Shown piece by piece: positions 1-6,293 of a DNA stretch of 6,298 nucleotides. The stretch spans positions 1-6,298 of the forward strand of contig CADAJJ010000088.1 of NCBI GenBank assembly GCA_902788205.1, in the 5' to 3' direction. Numbering within the stretch: position 1 is the first letter of the stretch; every line of letters begins with the position of its first letter. The DNA comes from RUG023 sp900315435. GTDB lineage: Bacteria > Spirochaetota > Spirochaetia > Sphaerochaetales > Sphaerochaetaceae. The notes beneath the pieces were generated by a model. That model saw only the letters and a program-made list of their open reading frames with translations, had not been told where the DNA came from and searched no databases. Both the position numbers and the translations under genes were made by a program.

Positions 1-100
1 GACGATTCACAACTCCCGGTGGTCTGGTTATCCCATGGCCACCGGTTTGATTATCCCATTTCAAGCGGTCTGACTATCCGTTTGAAACGTTATAGACACA
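1..100. mobile_element. Terminus of a second IS21-like element interrupting istB
   Basis: The istB reading frame on the minus strand is normal until the Walker B region (LLIIDEW) and then stops matching at about position 100. From there the minus strand reads TGTGTCTATAACG and runs into an array of 23-bp-period repeats (21-81). IS21-family ends characteristically start with TG and carry several such repeats, which bind the IstA transposase. I infer that another IS21-like element, of a different subgroup from the one at 101-2322, begins here and continues off the left edge. No coding frame of it is visible, so its orientation is undecided. The alternative is a deletion that fused istB to a distant right end, but the repeats are not obviously matched at the left end of the main element near 2322. 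Confidence 0.55.
21..81. repeat. Three direct repeats with exact 23-bp period (IS21-type end)
   Basis: GGTCTGGTTATCCCA (21-35), GGTTTGATTATCCCA (44-58) and GGTCTGACTATCCGT (67-81) share the pattern GGTYTGRYTATCC and start exactly 23 bp apart. Regularly spaced terminal repeats are a hallmark of IS21-family ends. The first unit is also flanked by inverted CCGGTGG (16-22) and CCACCGG (39-45). The repeats are seen directly; their role as transposase binding sites is inferred from the family. Confidence 0.75.
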
Positions 101-670
101 GAAGCCATTCATCAATGATGAGGAGGACAGGGTTGGCATACTTGGCAAGGGCTTTCTTATAGGTACCGTCGGCACGGGCCATGTCGAGCTCAAGGAGCAT
201 GTCCGGCAGACGGACATACTTTGTCTTGTAGCGCTGTTTGCAAGCTTCCATGCCGAAGGCACAGGCCAGGTAGGTCTTCCCGCTCTCGGTAGCGCCTGTG
301 ATAAACAGGTTCCTGTGTTCCGTTATGTATTCACAGGTAGCCAGACGCTCGATAAGGCTGCGGTTGAGCTTCCACCCGGAAGTATAGTTGATGTCGGTGT
401 GTTAACGTCGGGAAAAATCAACCAACGGGTTGTTTTTGCCCGACTCTAACAGGCGATAAAGGCTTCTGGCTGGTCGAATCCCGCGCCTTGGATGAGGCGT
501 CTCAGGCTGTTGCTCTTGCGGTTGTTGTACTCGATGTCGACCAGAAGGCCGAACCGGTCCTCGAAGGGAACGCCTTGCATTCTGGGGTCATCCATCTGTG
601 AGATGAAGGCATCCGACATGGATGTCAGGCGCATTTCAATAAGTTCGTCAATGGTACTCTGGTTGGTCAT
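101..670 (-). pseudogene. istB: IstB-like ATPase of IS21, split and truncated
   Basis: IstB is the AAA+ ATPase that helps IstA choose and capture target DNA. The start is ATG at 670, with AGGAGGTG six bases upstream; an upstream GTG at 679 lies inside that site and is not used. Residues 1-73 (MTNQSTIDELIEMRLTSM... to AGFDQPEAFIA) form the usual N-terminal helical region. The frame then meets TAG at 448-446, inside a 52-bp hairpin insertion. On the far side, from codon 395, homology resumes in another frame with DINYTSGWKLNRSLIERL, Walker A GATESGKT (codons about 296-273) and Walker B LLIIDEW. The Walker A has Glu where Gly is usual. Removing 56 bp (hairpin plus a 4-bp duplication) restores the frame exactly. 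Coding stops at about 100, at a second IS end. About 170 of roughly 250 family residues remain, so the gene is surely nonfunctional. Confidence 0.85.
400..451. repeat. 52-bp palindromic (hairpin) element inserted in istB
   Basis: The plus strand reads TGTTAACGTCGGGAAAAA and ends TTTTTGCCCGACTCTAACA. The two 24-nt arms match at 20 of 24 positions around a 4-nt AACG loop. The flanks are GGTG (396-399) and GGCG (452-455), a possible 4-bp target duplication with one difference. Excising the 52 bp plus one copy of the 4-bp flank rejoins istB in frame (…FIA-DINYTS…), so this is an insertion and not part of the gene. It encodes nothing and places stop codons in istB. It could be a short MITE or a dispersed palindromic repeat. 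No second copy is visible in this window. Confidence 0.75.
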
Positions 671-675
671 GGCTC

Positions 676-2227
676 TCACCTCCTGTAGTAATCGGCGCCA
701 CGAGTGATGGCGTGCTTGTTCCGGGTTGACGCGGTGTCATGGTCGGGAGCCTGCGACTCCGAACCAATCTTGTCCTGCCCGGTAGCCAGGATGTTCTTGA
801 TGCTCTTGTAACTGGGAGCCGCCGTATAGGAAAGGGCCTTCCCGCATGCTTCTTCCAAACGCCCGGCAAGGATATTTGTCTGCCAGCTTCAGAAGGCCCA
901 TGCAGCTCCGGTAGGACTGCTGCTCGACACTCTGGGAAGCAAGGATCGCATTGACGACCTTGCATGTATTCGTTCCGATCCGCTCAGCCCACTTGCGGAA
1001 ACGGTCGCCATTCCATTCCAGATATTTCTGGTGGTCTTCCGGCATATGTTCCGTAACCGTACTGTATTGTCCCTTCCGTCCATACAGCCGCCGGTGTGAG
1101 GCAATGCGGTTGTGGTTGTAGAAGATCTCGACAACCGTGTCGGTTAGCCGCACATCCATCTTACGCTTGATAAACTCATAAGGGACGGAATATAGCATTC
1201 CTCCGATGGATATGTGATAATTGAACTGGACGGTGGCTTGTTTCCATTCCACCAGTTCATATGGGGTAGCCGGTAGCTTGGCTAACAGAGGCAGTTCCTC
1301 GTCGCGGAAGATCTCGTACCGGGTGCCCTCCTTCTTTTGGAAGGGCCGGTTGGCGAATTCTTCCAGTTTCCTGCGGATTTCCTTGTTAATCTCGGCCAGC
1401 GAGAAGAACTGCTCGTTACGAAGCGCAGCCGTTATCCAGGTCGAGATGACACCTACAGAGCCCTCGGCATTCGGCTTGTCCTTTGGTGCCCGGACACGGG
1501 CGGGAATGATTGCCGTGTTATAGTGTTCCGCCATCTCATGGTAAGTGGTGTTGAGTTCCTGCGTGTACCAGTCGTTGTTGCGGATTACGGCGGTCCTGGT
1601 ATTGTCCGGAACCAGGATGCGGGTTACTCCGCCGAAGTATTCATACATATGCACGTGCGCGGTTATCCATGCACGTTGCTTCTCGTTGAGGAACGCCTCA
1701 ACGTAAGGGTACTGGCTATACGTCATGACGCCGACAAACACCCAGGCCTTTGTAAGCTCGCCAGTGTCCGGATCGATGATTTCGGCAGGGTCTCCTGCCC
1801 AGTCAACCTCGACCTGTTCTCCGGGTTTTCTGGGGATATGCATTGTGGCCCGCCGCTTCTCTTCGTTCAGCTGGATGTAATGGCAGAACTGCGAATACAT
1901 GAGTGGTTCGGCATGTTCTCTGCGGCAGTCTTCAAGATATTCTGTCCAGAGAAGCTTTTTGGTTACACCGTTTCGCAGAAGTTCCTTGCGGATGTAGTCA
2001 AAATCCGGCACGCGTTTGTCGGGCATTGCCCCTTCGGCTTTAGGGAACATCCGCTCCTGCAGGCTCTTGTTGGTCACCGCAGCATCAAGTGGCCAGTGGA
2101 TGTCCATCTCTTCAGCCTTTTTGCAGACTTTTGAGACGGTGTTGCGCGAAACACTCAGACTTGCTGAGATGTTTCGCTCGCTGGTTCCGAGACCTTTGAG
2201 CCTCAGGATCTCTCGGTAGTTGGTCAT
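676..2227 (-). pseudogene. istA: IstA transposase of IS21, frameshifted near the C-terminus
   Basis: IstA is the DDE transposase of IS21 elements; it binds the ends and carries out strand transfer. The start is ATG at 2227, with AAGGAGGG six bases upstream. A helix-turn-helix lies at about residues 8-40 (GLGTSERNISASLSVSRNTV). The rve/DDE catalytic domain has D142 (VEVDWAGD), D208 (LVPDNTR) and E255 (KPNAEGSV), so the catalytic triad is intact. At about codon 452 the frame turns to nonsense (KYPCRAFGRSMREG). The expected family sequence RLEEACGKALSYTAAPSYKS resumes in the neighbouring frame and ends at TGA 678-676. The shift fits one extra base (an A on the plus strand at about 868-869). The unrepaired frame would give 496 residues ending at 737, lacking the true C-terminal tail of roughly 60 residues. 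It is followed closely by istB. Confidence 0.88.
677..684 (-). promoter_or_regulatory. Ribosome binding site of istB
   Basis: On the minus strand AGGAGGTG lies six bases before ATG 670. It overlaps the natural istA stop TGA (678-676), which suggests translational coupling in the intact element. It rules out the GTG at 679 as the start. Confidence 0.8.
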
Positions 2228-2233
2228 GACAGA

Positions 2234-2241
2234 CCCTCCTT
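2234..2241 (-). promoter_or_regulatory. Ribosome binding site of istA
   Basis: On the minus strand AAGGAGGG lies six bases before ATG 2227, fixing the istA start. Just upstream, at 2252-2268, is a small hairpin TGCACA-GAAAA-TGTGCA. It may affect istA expression, but nothing else supports that. Confidence 0.75.
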
Positions 2242-2322
2242 ATATGGTATTTGCACAGAAAATGTGCACAACCAAAGTATAAGAAGGTCTTCTGTAAGTG
2301 GCTCAGTTTAGTCCATCTACCA

Positions 2323-2456
2323 TAGAACAGAGTGAGGAAAACAAAGAATTTAACGAGCTTTGTGAGTTTTTGAACCATCTGCCGGAAGACATGAATATGA
2401 AATGGCAATTAAACGCAAGCCAGGAGCATTATGTGGGCGTTATTAATGTCATTTAG
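2323..2456 (+). pseudogene. 3' fragment of an unidentified gene, cut by the IS
   Basis: An open frame runs from the IS terminus to TAG 2454-2456. It has 43 codons from 2325, starting EQSEENKEFNELCEFLNHL and ending VGVINVI. It reads like real protein (mixed acidic, hydrophobic and aromatic residues) and is open through the IS boundary back to a GTG at 2298 that lacks a ribosome binding site. I do not recognise the family. The simplest reading is the tail of a host gene whose 5' part lies beyond the IS or was deleted. It could also be a chance open frame in AT-rich DNA. Confidence 0.35.
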
Positions 2457-2554
2457 GTAATTTCTTTCTTAAAAATATAATGTTATTTTCAATTATCATC
2501 AAACTTTGAAAGTATGGATTTTGTCAGCACAAATCAAACAGATGAAGACTTTAA
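2457..2554. other. AT-rich gap with a TATAAT -10-like site
   Basis: The stretch is strongly AT-rich and non-coding in the permease frame, which meets TAA at 2552-2554. A perfect TATAAT sits at 2476-2481, but no good -35 is found 16-18 bases upstream. If active it could transcribe the permease remnants, including the intact permease 2. The expected N-terminal coding sequence of permease 1 is missing here, so a deletion or recombination joint probably lies at its right edge. Confidence 0.3.
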
Positions 2555-3448
2555 ATCCTGAAATCCCTCACAAAGGCTACTCCCCTGATTTTCACTGGCC
2601 TGTCCGTGTATTTCGCAGACCAGGGAGGCCTTTTCAACATCGGCGCGGAAGGGTAGCTTCAGATTGGAGGAGTAACAGCCGGCATTCTCGGATACGAACT
2701 CTCACTGGCTGGCTTTCCTCCGCTACTTTCCGTCGTAATTTGTCTTGTCGCTGGTTTTGTGCTTGCTGGGTGTTGGGGGGTTGTTCCTGGTTGGCTTAAA
2801 GCCCGTTTCGGTGCAAATGAGTTCATTGTGTCCATGATGTTGAACTACGTCGCTTCCTTCCTCTGTGAATACTTGGTGACGTATCCATTCAGGGGTCCTG
2901 GTGTTACTGCGAAAACCAATCAGATTCCTGCATCATATCAGTTACCCCGCCTTGTGAAAGGATCTCAGTTCAACATGGGTTTCTTCATCGGTATCCTCGC
3001 CGTCTTGCTTGTCTTCCTGTTTTTCCGGTTCACCAGCAACGGATATGAAATCAGAACGATGGGCAAGAATAAATTCGCAGCGCAAATTGCCGGTATCAAT
3101 ACGAAAAAGCAGACAGTGTTCGTCTTCTTCATCGCAGGCGGTTTTGCGGGATTGGCAGGAGTTACCGAAGTTCTCGGGATCCACGGTTTCTACATTAACG
3201 ATCTTTCACCTGGGTATGGTTTTGACGGAATCGCAGTTTCTGTGCTTGCCCAAGGGACTCCGTTCGGTGTTTTTCTTTCGTCTCTTTTGTTCGGAGCCCT
3301 GAGGGCTGGGGGGTCTCGGCTTGATCTGAAGTCAAAAGTTCCATCCGAATTCATCACGATTTTGCAAGCCGTTGTGATTGTGTTCATTGCGACCCCAAAA
3401 ATCATCCAGAAATTCGGACTGTGGAGGGAAAAGGCCAAAAATGTATAA
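2555..3448 (+). pseudogene. Nucleoside-type ABC transporter permease 1, broken
   Basis: This is an inner-membrane permease of the BPD_transp_2 family (YufP/NupP-like), one half of the channel of BmpA/PnrA-type purine nucleoside importers. Homology begins at about 2555 (ILKSLTKATPLIFTGLSV) and continues through GGLFNIGAEG, PGWLKARFGANEFIVSMMLNY, GGFAGLAGVTEVLG, GYGFDGIAVSVLAQG and VPSEFITILQAVVIVFIA, all conserved stretches in alternating hydrophobic segments. Two lesions are visible. First, the frame is closed by TAA at 2552 and roughly 50-60 N-terminal residues are absent. Second, TAG at 2654-2656 replaces the conserved Gln of NIGAEGQL, a single C-to-T change from CAG. The longest uninterrupted part (2759-3448, from a GTG) lacks the first membrane segments and has no proper start. 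The stop overlaps the permease 2 start by 8 bp. Confidence 0.85.
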
Positions 3449-4364
3449 CACTCTCATCAACCTCATCGGAAGTACGTTTCGTATTTCCCTTCCCGTCATC
3501 CTTTGTGCTTTGGGTAGCATGTACTGCGAGAGATGCGGAGTTCTCAACATCGGTATGGAAGGTATTATGCTCTTAGGGGCCTTTTTCGGTGCTTTCGGAA
3601 GTTATGTGAGCGGAAGTGCTGTAATCGGTTTGTTTTTTTCAATCGGAATAGGAGCTCTTCTCGGATTTGTTCATGGTTTCTTGACCGTCAAATGCCATAC
3701 CAACCATATCATCGATGGTGTTGCCATCAACCTTTTCGGCGACGGACTTTCGATTTTCATGCTCGTTATGGTGTGGGGAAACAAAGGTAAATCGACTGAG
3801 GTTGCTTCCTTCAAGCCCCTCGATTCCATCATGAAAAAGCGTATCCCCGTTTTTTCCGAACTTTTTGGCAATCTCAATATCCTGACTGTCATCATGCTTT
3901 GCTTGGTTGTGTTCTCATATGTGTACATCTACCACACTCCGAACGGCCTGCGGCTCCGGGTCATCGGCGATAAGCCAGAGGTTGCTGATACCATGAGCGT
4001 GAACGTCGAGCGTTCGCAAATCTTGTATGTTATTCTTGGTTCTGTGATTGCCAGCATCGCAGGAGCATCTCTTTCCATTGGCAGTCTTCATTATTTTTCG
4101 AAAGGAATGGTAGCTGGTCGTGGGTATATGGCGCTTGCAGCGATGGTTTTCGGTCTATGGCATCCCGGCTTCATTCTCTTAAGCGGGCTGTTCTTTGGAT
4201 TCATCCAAGCGTTGCAGATGCGATTGCAACTTTTTGGTTTTCCTGTCCAATTTGTGGAAATGGTCCCTTACATCATGACCATCGTAATGCTTGTCCTTAC
4301 TTCTAGGACAAACAAAGGACCTCGGAATGCAGGACGGCCCTTTGTGCGCGGAGCTAGGGAATAG
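3441..4364 (+). CDS. Nucleoside-type ABC transporter permease 2 (YufQ/NupQ-like)
   Basis: This is the second inner-membrane channel subunit (BPD_transp_2) of a BmpA/PnrA-type importer. It is 307 residues, the family's normal length (about 300-320). The start ATG 3441 is chosen because it overlaps the permease 1 stop (ATGTATAA) and follows GGAGGG and AAAAGG, and because the protein begins at the conserved N-terminal segment. An upstream start at 3378 would only add out-of-frame permease 1 sequence. Conserved features are CGVLNIGMEGIMLLGAFFG (about 32-50), GVAINLFGDGL, TPNGLRLRVIGDKPEVADTM, KGMVAGRGYMALAAMVFG and the C-terminal GPRNAGRPF signature. About eight to ten hydrophobic segments are visible and no lesion is seen. 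Its partner permease is broken and the ATPase and binding protein are missing from the window, so on its own it should not transport. Expression would depend on an upstream promoter. No clear terminator follows it. Confidence 0.88.
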   Translation: MYNTLINLIGSTFRISLPVILCALGSMYCERCGVLNIGMEGIMLLGAFFGAFGSYVSGSAVIGLFFSIGIGALLGFVHGFLTVKCHTNHIIDGVAINLFGDGLSIFMLVMVWGNKGKSTEVASFKPLDSIMKKRIPVFSELFGNLNILTVIMLCLVVFSYVYIYHTPNGLRLRVIGDKPEVADTMSVNVERSQILYVILGSVIASIAGASLSIGSLHYFSKGMVAGRGYMALAAMVFGLWHPGFILLSGLFFGFIQALQMRLQLFGFPVQFVEMVPYIMTIVMLVLTSRTNKGPRNAGRPFVRGARE

Positions 4365-4505
4365 GACAGCGAGAGAATGCCTTCGATTTTCTTACTTTGC
4401 CAAATAGTTTCTGGAAACCATTGAATTCCGAAAACGATTTTAATAGTTGGAGAATTCAGATTTGTTTCTGCAACGTACGGTGGCAAGGGAAGAAACGTGT
4501 TGCAA

Positions 4506-4534
4506 TTGTCCCGAAAGGGTGATTGTGGTAGTAT
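4506..4534 (+). promoter_or_regulatory. Candidate promoter of ychF
   Basis: TTGTCC (4506-4511) and TAGTAT (4529-4534) are separated by 17 bases, with a TGG extended -10 just before the hexamer. Each hexamer matches the sigma-70 consensus at 4 of 6 positions. Transcription would start about 25 bases before the ychF ATG. The site lies between the permease gene and ychF, where gene function and base composition change, so a separate promoter is expected. Confidence 0.4.
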
Positions 4535-4565
4535 TGCCTCGCAATATGTTTTCAAGAGGTGGGTC

Positions 4566-5675
4566 ATGGGTCTGAATTGTGGTATCGTCGGTCTTCCCAA
4601 CGTGGGGAAGTCGACTATTTTCTCGGCGATTACGGCGGCTCCTGCGGAAATCGCCAACTATCCGTTCTGCACAATCAATCCGAATGTCGGCATCGTCAAT
4701 GTTCCTGACGCCAGGCTGGAGCGGATCAAGGAGATCATCCCGCCGCAGCGGCTGATTCCCGCTACGTTCGAGTTCGTCGATATCGCCGGCCTCGTCAAGG
4801 GCGCGAGCAAGGGCGAGGGCCTCGGCAACCAGTTTCTGGCCAACATCCGCGAGGTGGGGGTCATCGCCCACGTGGTGCGGTGCTTCGAGGATCCCGATGT
4901 CATCCACGTCAACAACAGGATCGACCCTGCAAGCGACATCGACACGATCAACACCGAGCTCGCGCTTGCCGATCTGGAGACGGTGACCAACCGTATGGCG
5001 AAGGACGTGAAGCTGGCCCGCACCGCGACGGGCGAGCTGAAGAAGAAGATGGGCGTCTACATGCCGTTGATGGAGCAGGTGAAGAAGCAGCTGGAGGATG
5101 GCAAGGCGGTCCGGCTGATGGACCTGACCGACGAGCAGAAGGACCTGCTCTACGACCTGCACCTGATTACCATGAAGCCCGTCATCTACGTCTGCAACAC
5201 CGACGACGACCATGTCGTCTCGGGCAACGAGTATACCAAGGCCGTCCAGAAGATCGCCGCCGCCGAACATGCCGAGGTGGTGGTGCTCAGCGGCAAGACG
5301 GAGAGCGAGATCTCCCAGCTGGACAACCCCTCCGACCGCAAGGATTTCCTGGAATCGATCGGCCTTGAGGAGTCCGGCCTGAACCGCCTGATCCGCAGCG
5401 CCTACCACATCATGGGCCTGAGGACCTTCTTCACCGCCGGTCCTGACGAGGACCGCGCCTGGACGTTCCGTTCCGGAATGAAGGCCCCGGAGACGGCAGG
5501 CATCATCCATACCGACTTCCAGAAAGGGTTCATCAGGGCCGAGGTCTACAGTTGCGAGGACCTCTTCGCCTACGGCAGCGAGGAGAAGATCCGCGAGGCC
5601 GGCAAGCTCCGCGCCGAGGGCAAGGAGTACGTGGTGCAGGATGGCGACGTGATGCATTTCCTGTTCAACAAATAA
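4566..5675 (+). CDS. ychF: YchF/OLA1-family P-loop ATPase/GTPase
   Basis: YchF is a cytosolic, ribosome-associated Obg-related NTPase that binds ATP at least as well as GTP. It is widely conserved and linked to translation and stress response. The protein is 369 residues, normal for the family. G1 is GLPNVGKST (9-17), the switch II/G3 motif is DIAGLVKGASKGEGLGNQFL (72-91), and the G4 position holds NTDD (211-214) in place of the canonical NKxD, as usual in YchF. A central helical region spans about 125-200. The C-terminal TGS domain is about 285-368, with RAWTFRSGMKAPETAGIIHT and KEYVVQDGDVMHFLFN. The start ATG 4566 has AGAGGTG four bases upstream and gives the canonical N-terminus; a further 23 upstream in-frame codons do not look like family sequence. 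It has its own promoter candidate and terminator. Codons are clearly richer in G/C at third positions than in the permease genes. Confidence 0.97.
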   Translation: MGLNCGIVGLPNVGKSTIFSAITAAPAEIANYPFCTINPNVGIVNVPDARLERIKEIIPPQRLIPATFEFVDIAGLVKGASKGEGLGNQFLANIREVGVIAHVVRCFEDPDVIHVNNRIDPASDIDTINTELALADLETVTNRMAKDVKLARTATGELKKKMGVYMPLMEQVKKQLEDGKAVRLMDLTDEQKDLLYDLHLITMKPVIYVCNTDDDHVVSGNEYTKAVQKIAAAEHAEVVVLSGKTESEISQLDNPSDRKDFLESIGLEESGLNRLIRSAYHIMGLRTFFTAGPDEDRAWTFRSGMKAPETAGIIHTDFQKGFIRAEVYSCEDLFAYGSEEKIREAGKLRAEGKEYVVQDGDVMHFLFNK

Positions 5676-5702
5676 GCGCCCATGGAAAAAATGCGGACGA
5701 GG

Positions 5703-5726
5703 GGGCTGCCGGAAGGCAGTCCTTTT
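5703..5726 (+). terminator. Intrinsic terminator after ychF
   Basis: GGGCTGCC (5703-5710) pairs with GGCAGTCC (5715-5722) as an 8-bp stem with one G-T wobble and a GGAA loop. TTTT follows at 5723-5726. It lies 27 bases after the ychF stop, in the right orientation and place to end that transcript. Confidence 0.8.
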
Positions 5727-5744
5727 CGTATCTGGCCGTAGGGA

Positions 5745-5844
5745 TATAATTCGTTCCGGAATATGATGATATCCGCCTCTTCTCCCGTATCCCGCTTCAC
5801 AGGTGAAGGCTGTTTGACAAGAGGGCATGTCCTGTACAGACAAT
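5745..5844 (+). promoter_or_regulatory. Promoter-like sites upstream of the Rpn-family gene
   Basis: Two candidates are visible in the 184-bp leader after the ychF terminator. One is a perfect TATAAT at 5745-5750 without a good -35. The other is a perfect TTGACA at 5814-5819, followed 19 bases later by GACAAT (5839-5844; 4 of 6 matches), a rather long spacer. Either could drive the downstream gene; I cannot decide between them. Confidence 0.3.
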
Positions 5845-5848
5845 GGAG

Positions 5849-5860
5849 GTACGATCGTAC
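5849..5860. promoter_or_regulatory. Perfect 12-bp palindrome, possible operator
   Basis: GTACGATCGTAC is a perfect inverted repeat lying just downstream of the TTGACA/GACAAT promoter candidate. A shorter palindrome, CTGTACAG, lies at 5832-5839 within it. Both contain GTAC, and their position suits a repressor site controlling the Rpn-family gene. The palindromes are seen directly; the operator role is a guess. Confidence 0.3.
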
Positions 5861-5899
5861 AAGAAGTTCCGGCGTCCTTGAGCTCGCGGGCGCCTGCGC

Positions 5900-5907
5900 A
5901 AGGAGGG
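5900..5907 (+). promoter_or_regulatory. Ribosome binding site of the Rpn-family gene
   Basis: AAGGAGGG lies three to four bases before ATG 5911, a short but usable spacing. It decides the start against the in-frame ATG at 5827, which has no good site and would add 28 residues of leader-like sequence. Confidence 0.65.
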
Positions 5908-5910
5908 AAG

Positions 5911-6255
5911 ATGCATGATAGGGATATTGCGGAGAAACAGCTGTTCGACTACGACGACGTGTTCGCCGACATCGTCAACGTGCTGCTTTTCCACGGCAGG
6001 AGCGTCATCCATGCCGGGCAGCTGGAGACCGCCAGGGACAGGGACGCGTACCCTTCCGCCGCGGGTTTGCGGGAGATGGAGAGGGACGTGTCGAAGCTGG
6101 TCAGGGGCGACGGAATCGTCGTCTCGCTGATTGGGATCGAAAACCAGAGCAGAGCGGACAGGACGATGGTGCTGAGGGTGATGGGATACGATGCGCTCGC
6201 TGTTTCTGATAGAGTCAAAGTAGGCCAAATGATCAGCAAGAAATGTACCACATGA
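5911..6255 (+). pseudogene. Rpn-family nuclease/transposase-like protein, N-terminal remnant
   Basis: Rpn (Transposase_31-type) proteins are PD-(D/E)XK-fold DNases linked to recombination; full members are roughly 300 residues. Here 114 codons are open. Family features are DIAEKQLFDYDDVFADIVNV (5-24), ERDVSKL (57-63) and the catalytic-type segment LIGIENQSRADRTMVLRVMGYD (73-94), including the E-x-Q pair E77/Q79. After GYDA the expected continuation (GYDGAxYR-like) is lost. From about residue 99 the frame reads through what looks like an IS end to TGA at 6253-6255. The truncation follows a change from GC-rich to AT-richer sequence. The remnant keeps the motif region but lacks the C-terminal two thirds, so activity is doubtful. 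Start chosen from the ribosome binding site. Family assignment is from remembered resemblance and fairly confident. Confidence 0.75.
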
Positions 6256-6260
6256 TCACC
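6225..6260. repeat. Two 13-bp direct repeats, 23-bp period
   Basis: CCAAATGATCAGC (6225-6237) and CCACATGATCACC (6248-6260) match at 11 of 13 positions and start exactly 23 bp apart. This is the same period as the repeats at the left edge of the window, though the sequence is different. It is consistent with transposase binding sites at an IS21-type end. Confidence 0.55.
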
Positions 6261-6293
6261 AAAGAAAAGGGGCACTTGCAAGAGGTGTCCCTT
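6261..6293 (-). terminator. Leftward intrinsic terminator
   Basis: AAGGGGCAC (6267-6275) pairs with GTGTCCCTT (6285-6293) as a 9-bp stem with one wobble and a 9-nt loop. Read on the minus strand the hairpin is followed by TTTTCTTT (6268-6261). No T-run follows on the plus strand within the window. It therefore suits a minus-strand gene lying beyond the right edge. Confidence 0.5.

Larger units (their letters stand above)
101..2322 (-). mobile_element. IS21-family insertion sequence, degraded, 3' end displaced
   Basis: The element carries istA followed by istB on the minus strand, the standard IS21 layout, with the istB ribosome binding site overlapping the istA stop. The left end (upstream of istA) is placed at about 2322. 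There the minus strand begins TGGTAGATGG and contains an ACTGAGCCACTT motif resembling IS21 terminal repeats. A second TG, at 2329, is an alternative boundary. The right end is not in the window, because istB is cut at about 100 by another terminus. Both genes are damaged (a frameshift in istA; an inserted hairpin and truncation in istB), so this copy is probably inactive without help from another copy. Confidence 0.8.

Noticed and set aside
400..451. The hairpin in istB as a rho-independent terminator
   Set aside because: The T-runs are inside the arms and no T-run follows the stem on either strand. The restored istB frame on removal fits an insertion better.
855..880. Programmed ribosomal frameshift in istA
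   Set aside because: There is no slippery heptamer with a following structure at the shift. IS21 istA genes are normally read in one frame, so a simple indel is likelier.
1337..2134. Plus-strand open frame of 265 codons
   Set aside because: It lies wholly opposite istA, which shows the DDE triad and a good ribosome binding site. The plus-strand frame has no recognisable family features.
2112..2408. Minus-strand open frame of 98 codons across the IS left end
   Set aside because: It overlaps the istA start in another frame and runs through the IS boundary, so it is a chance frame.
2506..2799. Plus-strand open frame of 97 codons overlapping the start of permease 1
   Set aside because: It is in a different frame from the permease homology and its translation is Arg-rich, without family features. 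The true frame is interrupted by the amber codon at 2654.
4440..5843. Long minus-strand open frame (467 codons) opposite ychF
   Set aside because: It is antisense to a clearly recognised, full-length ychF. The translation is low-complexity (rich in H, L, V, D), typical of the reverse strand of a GC-rich gene.
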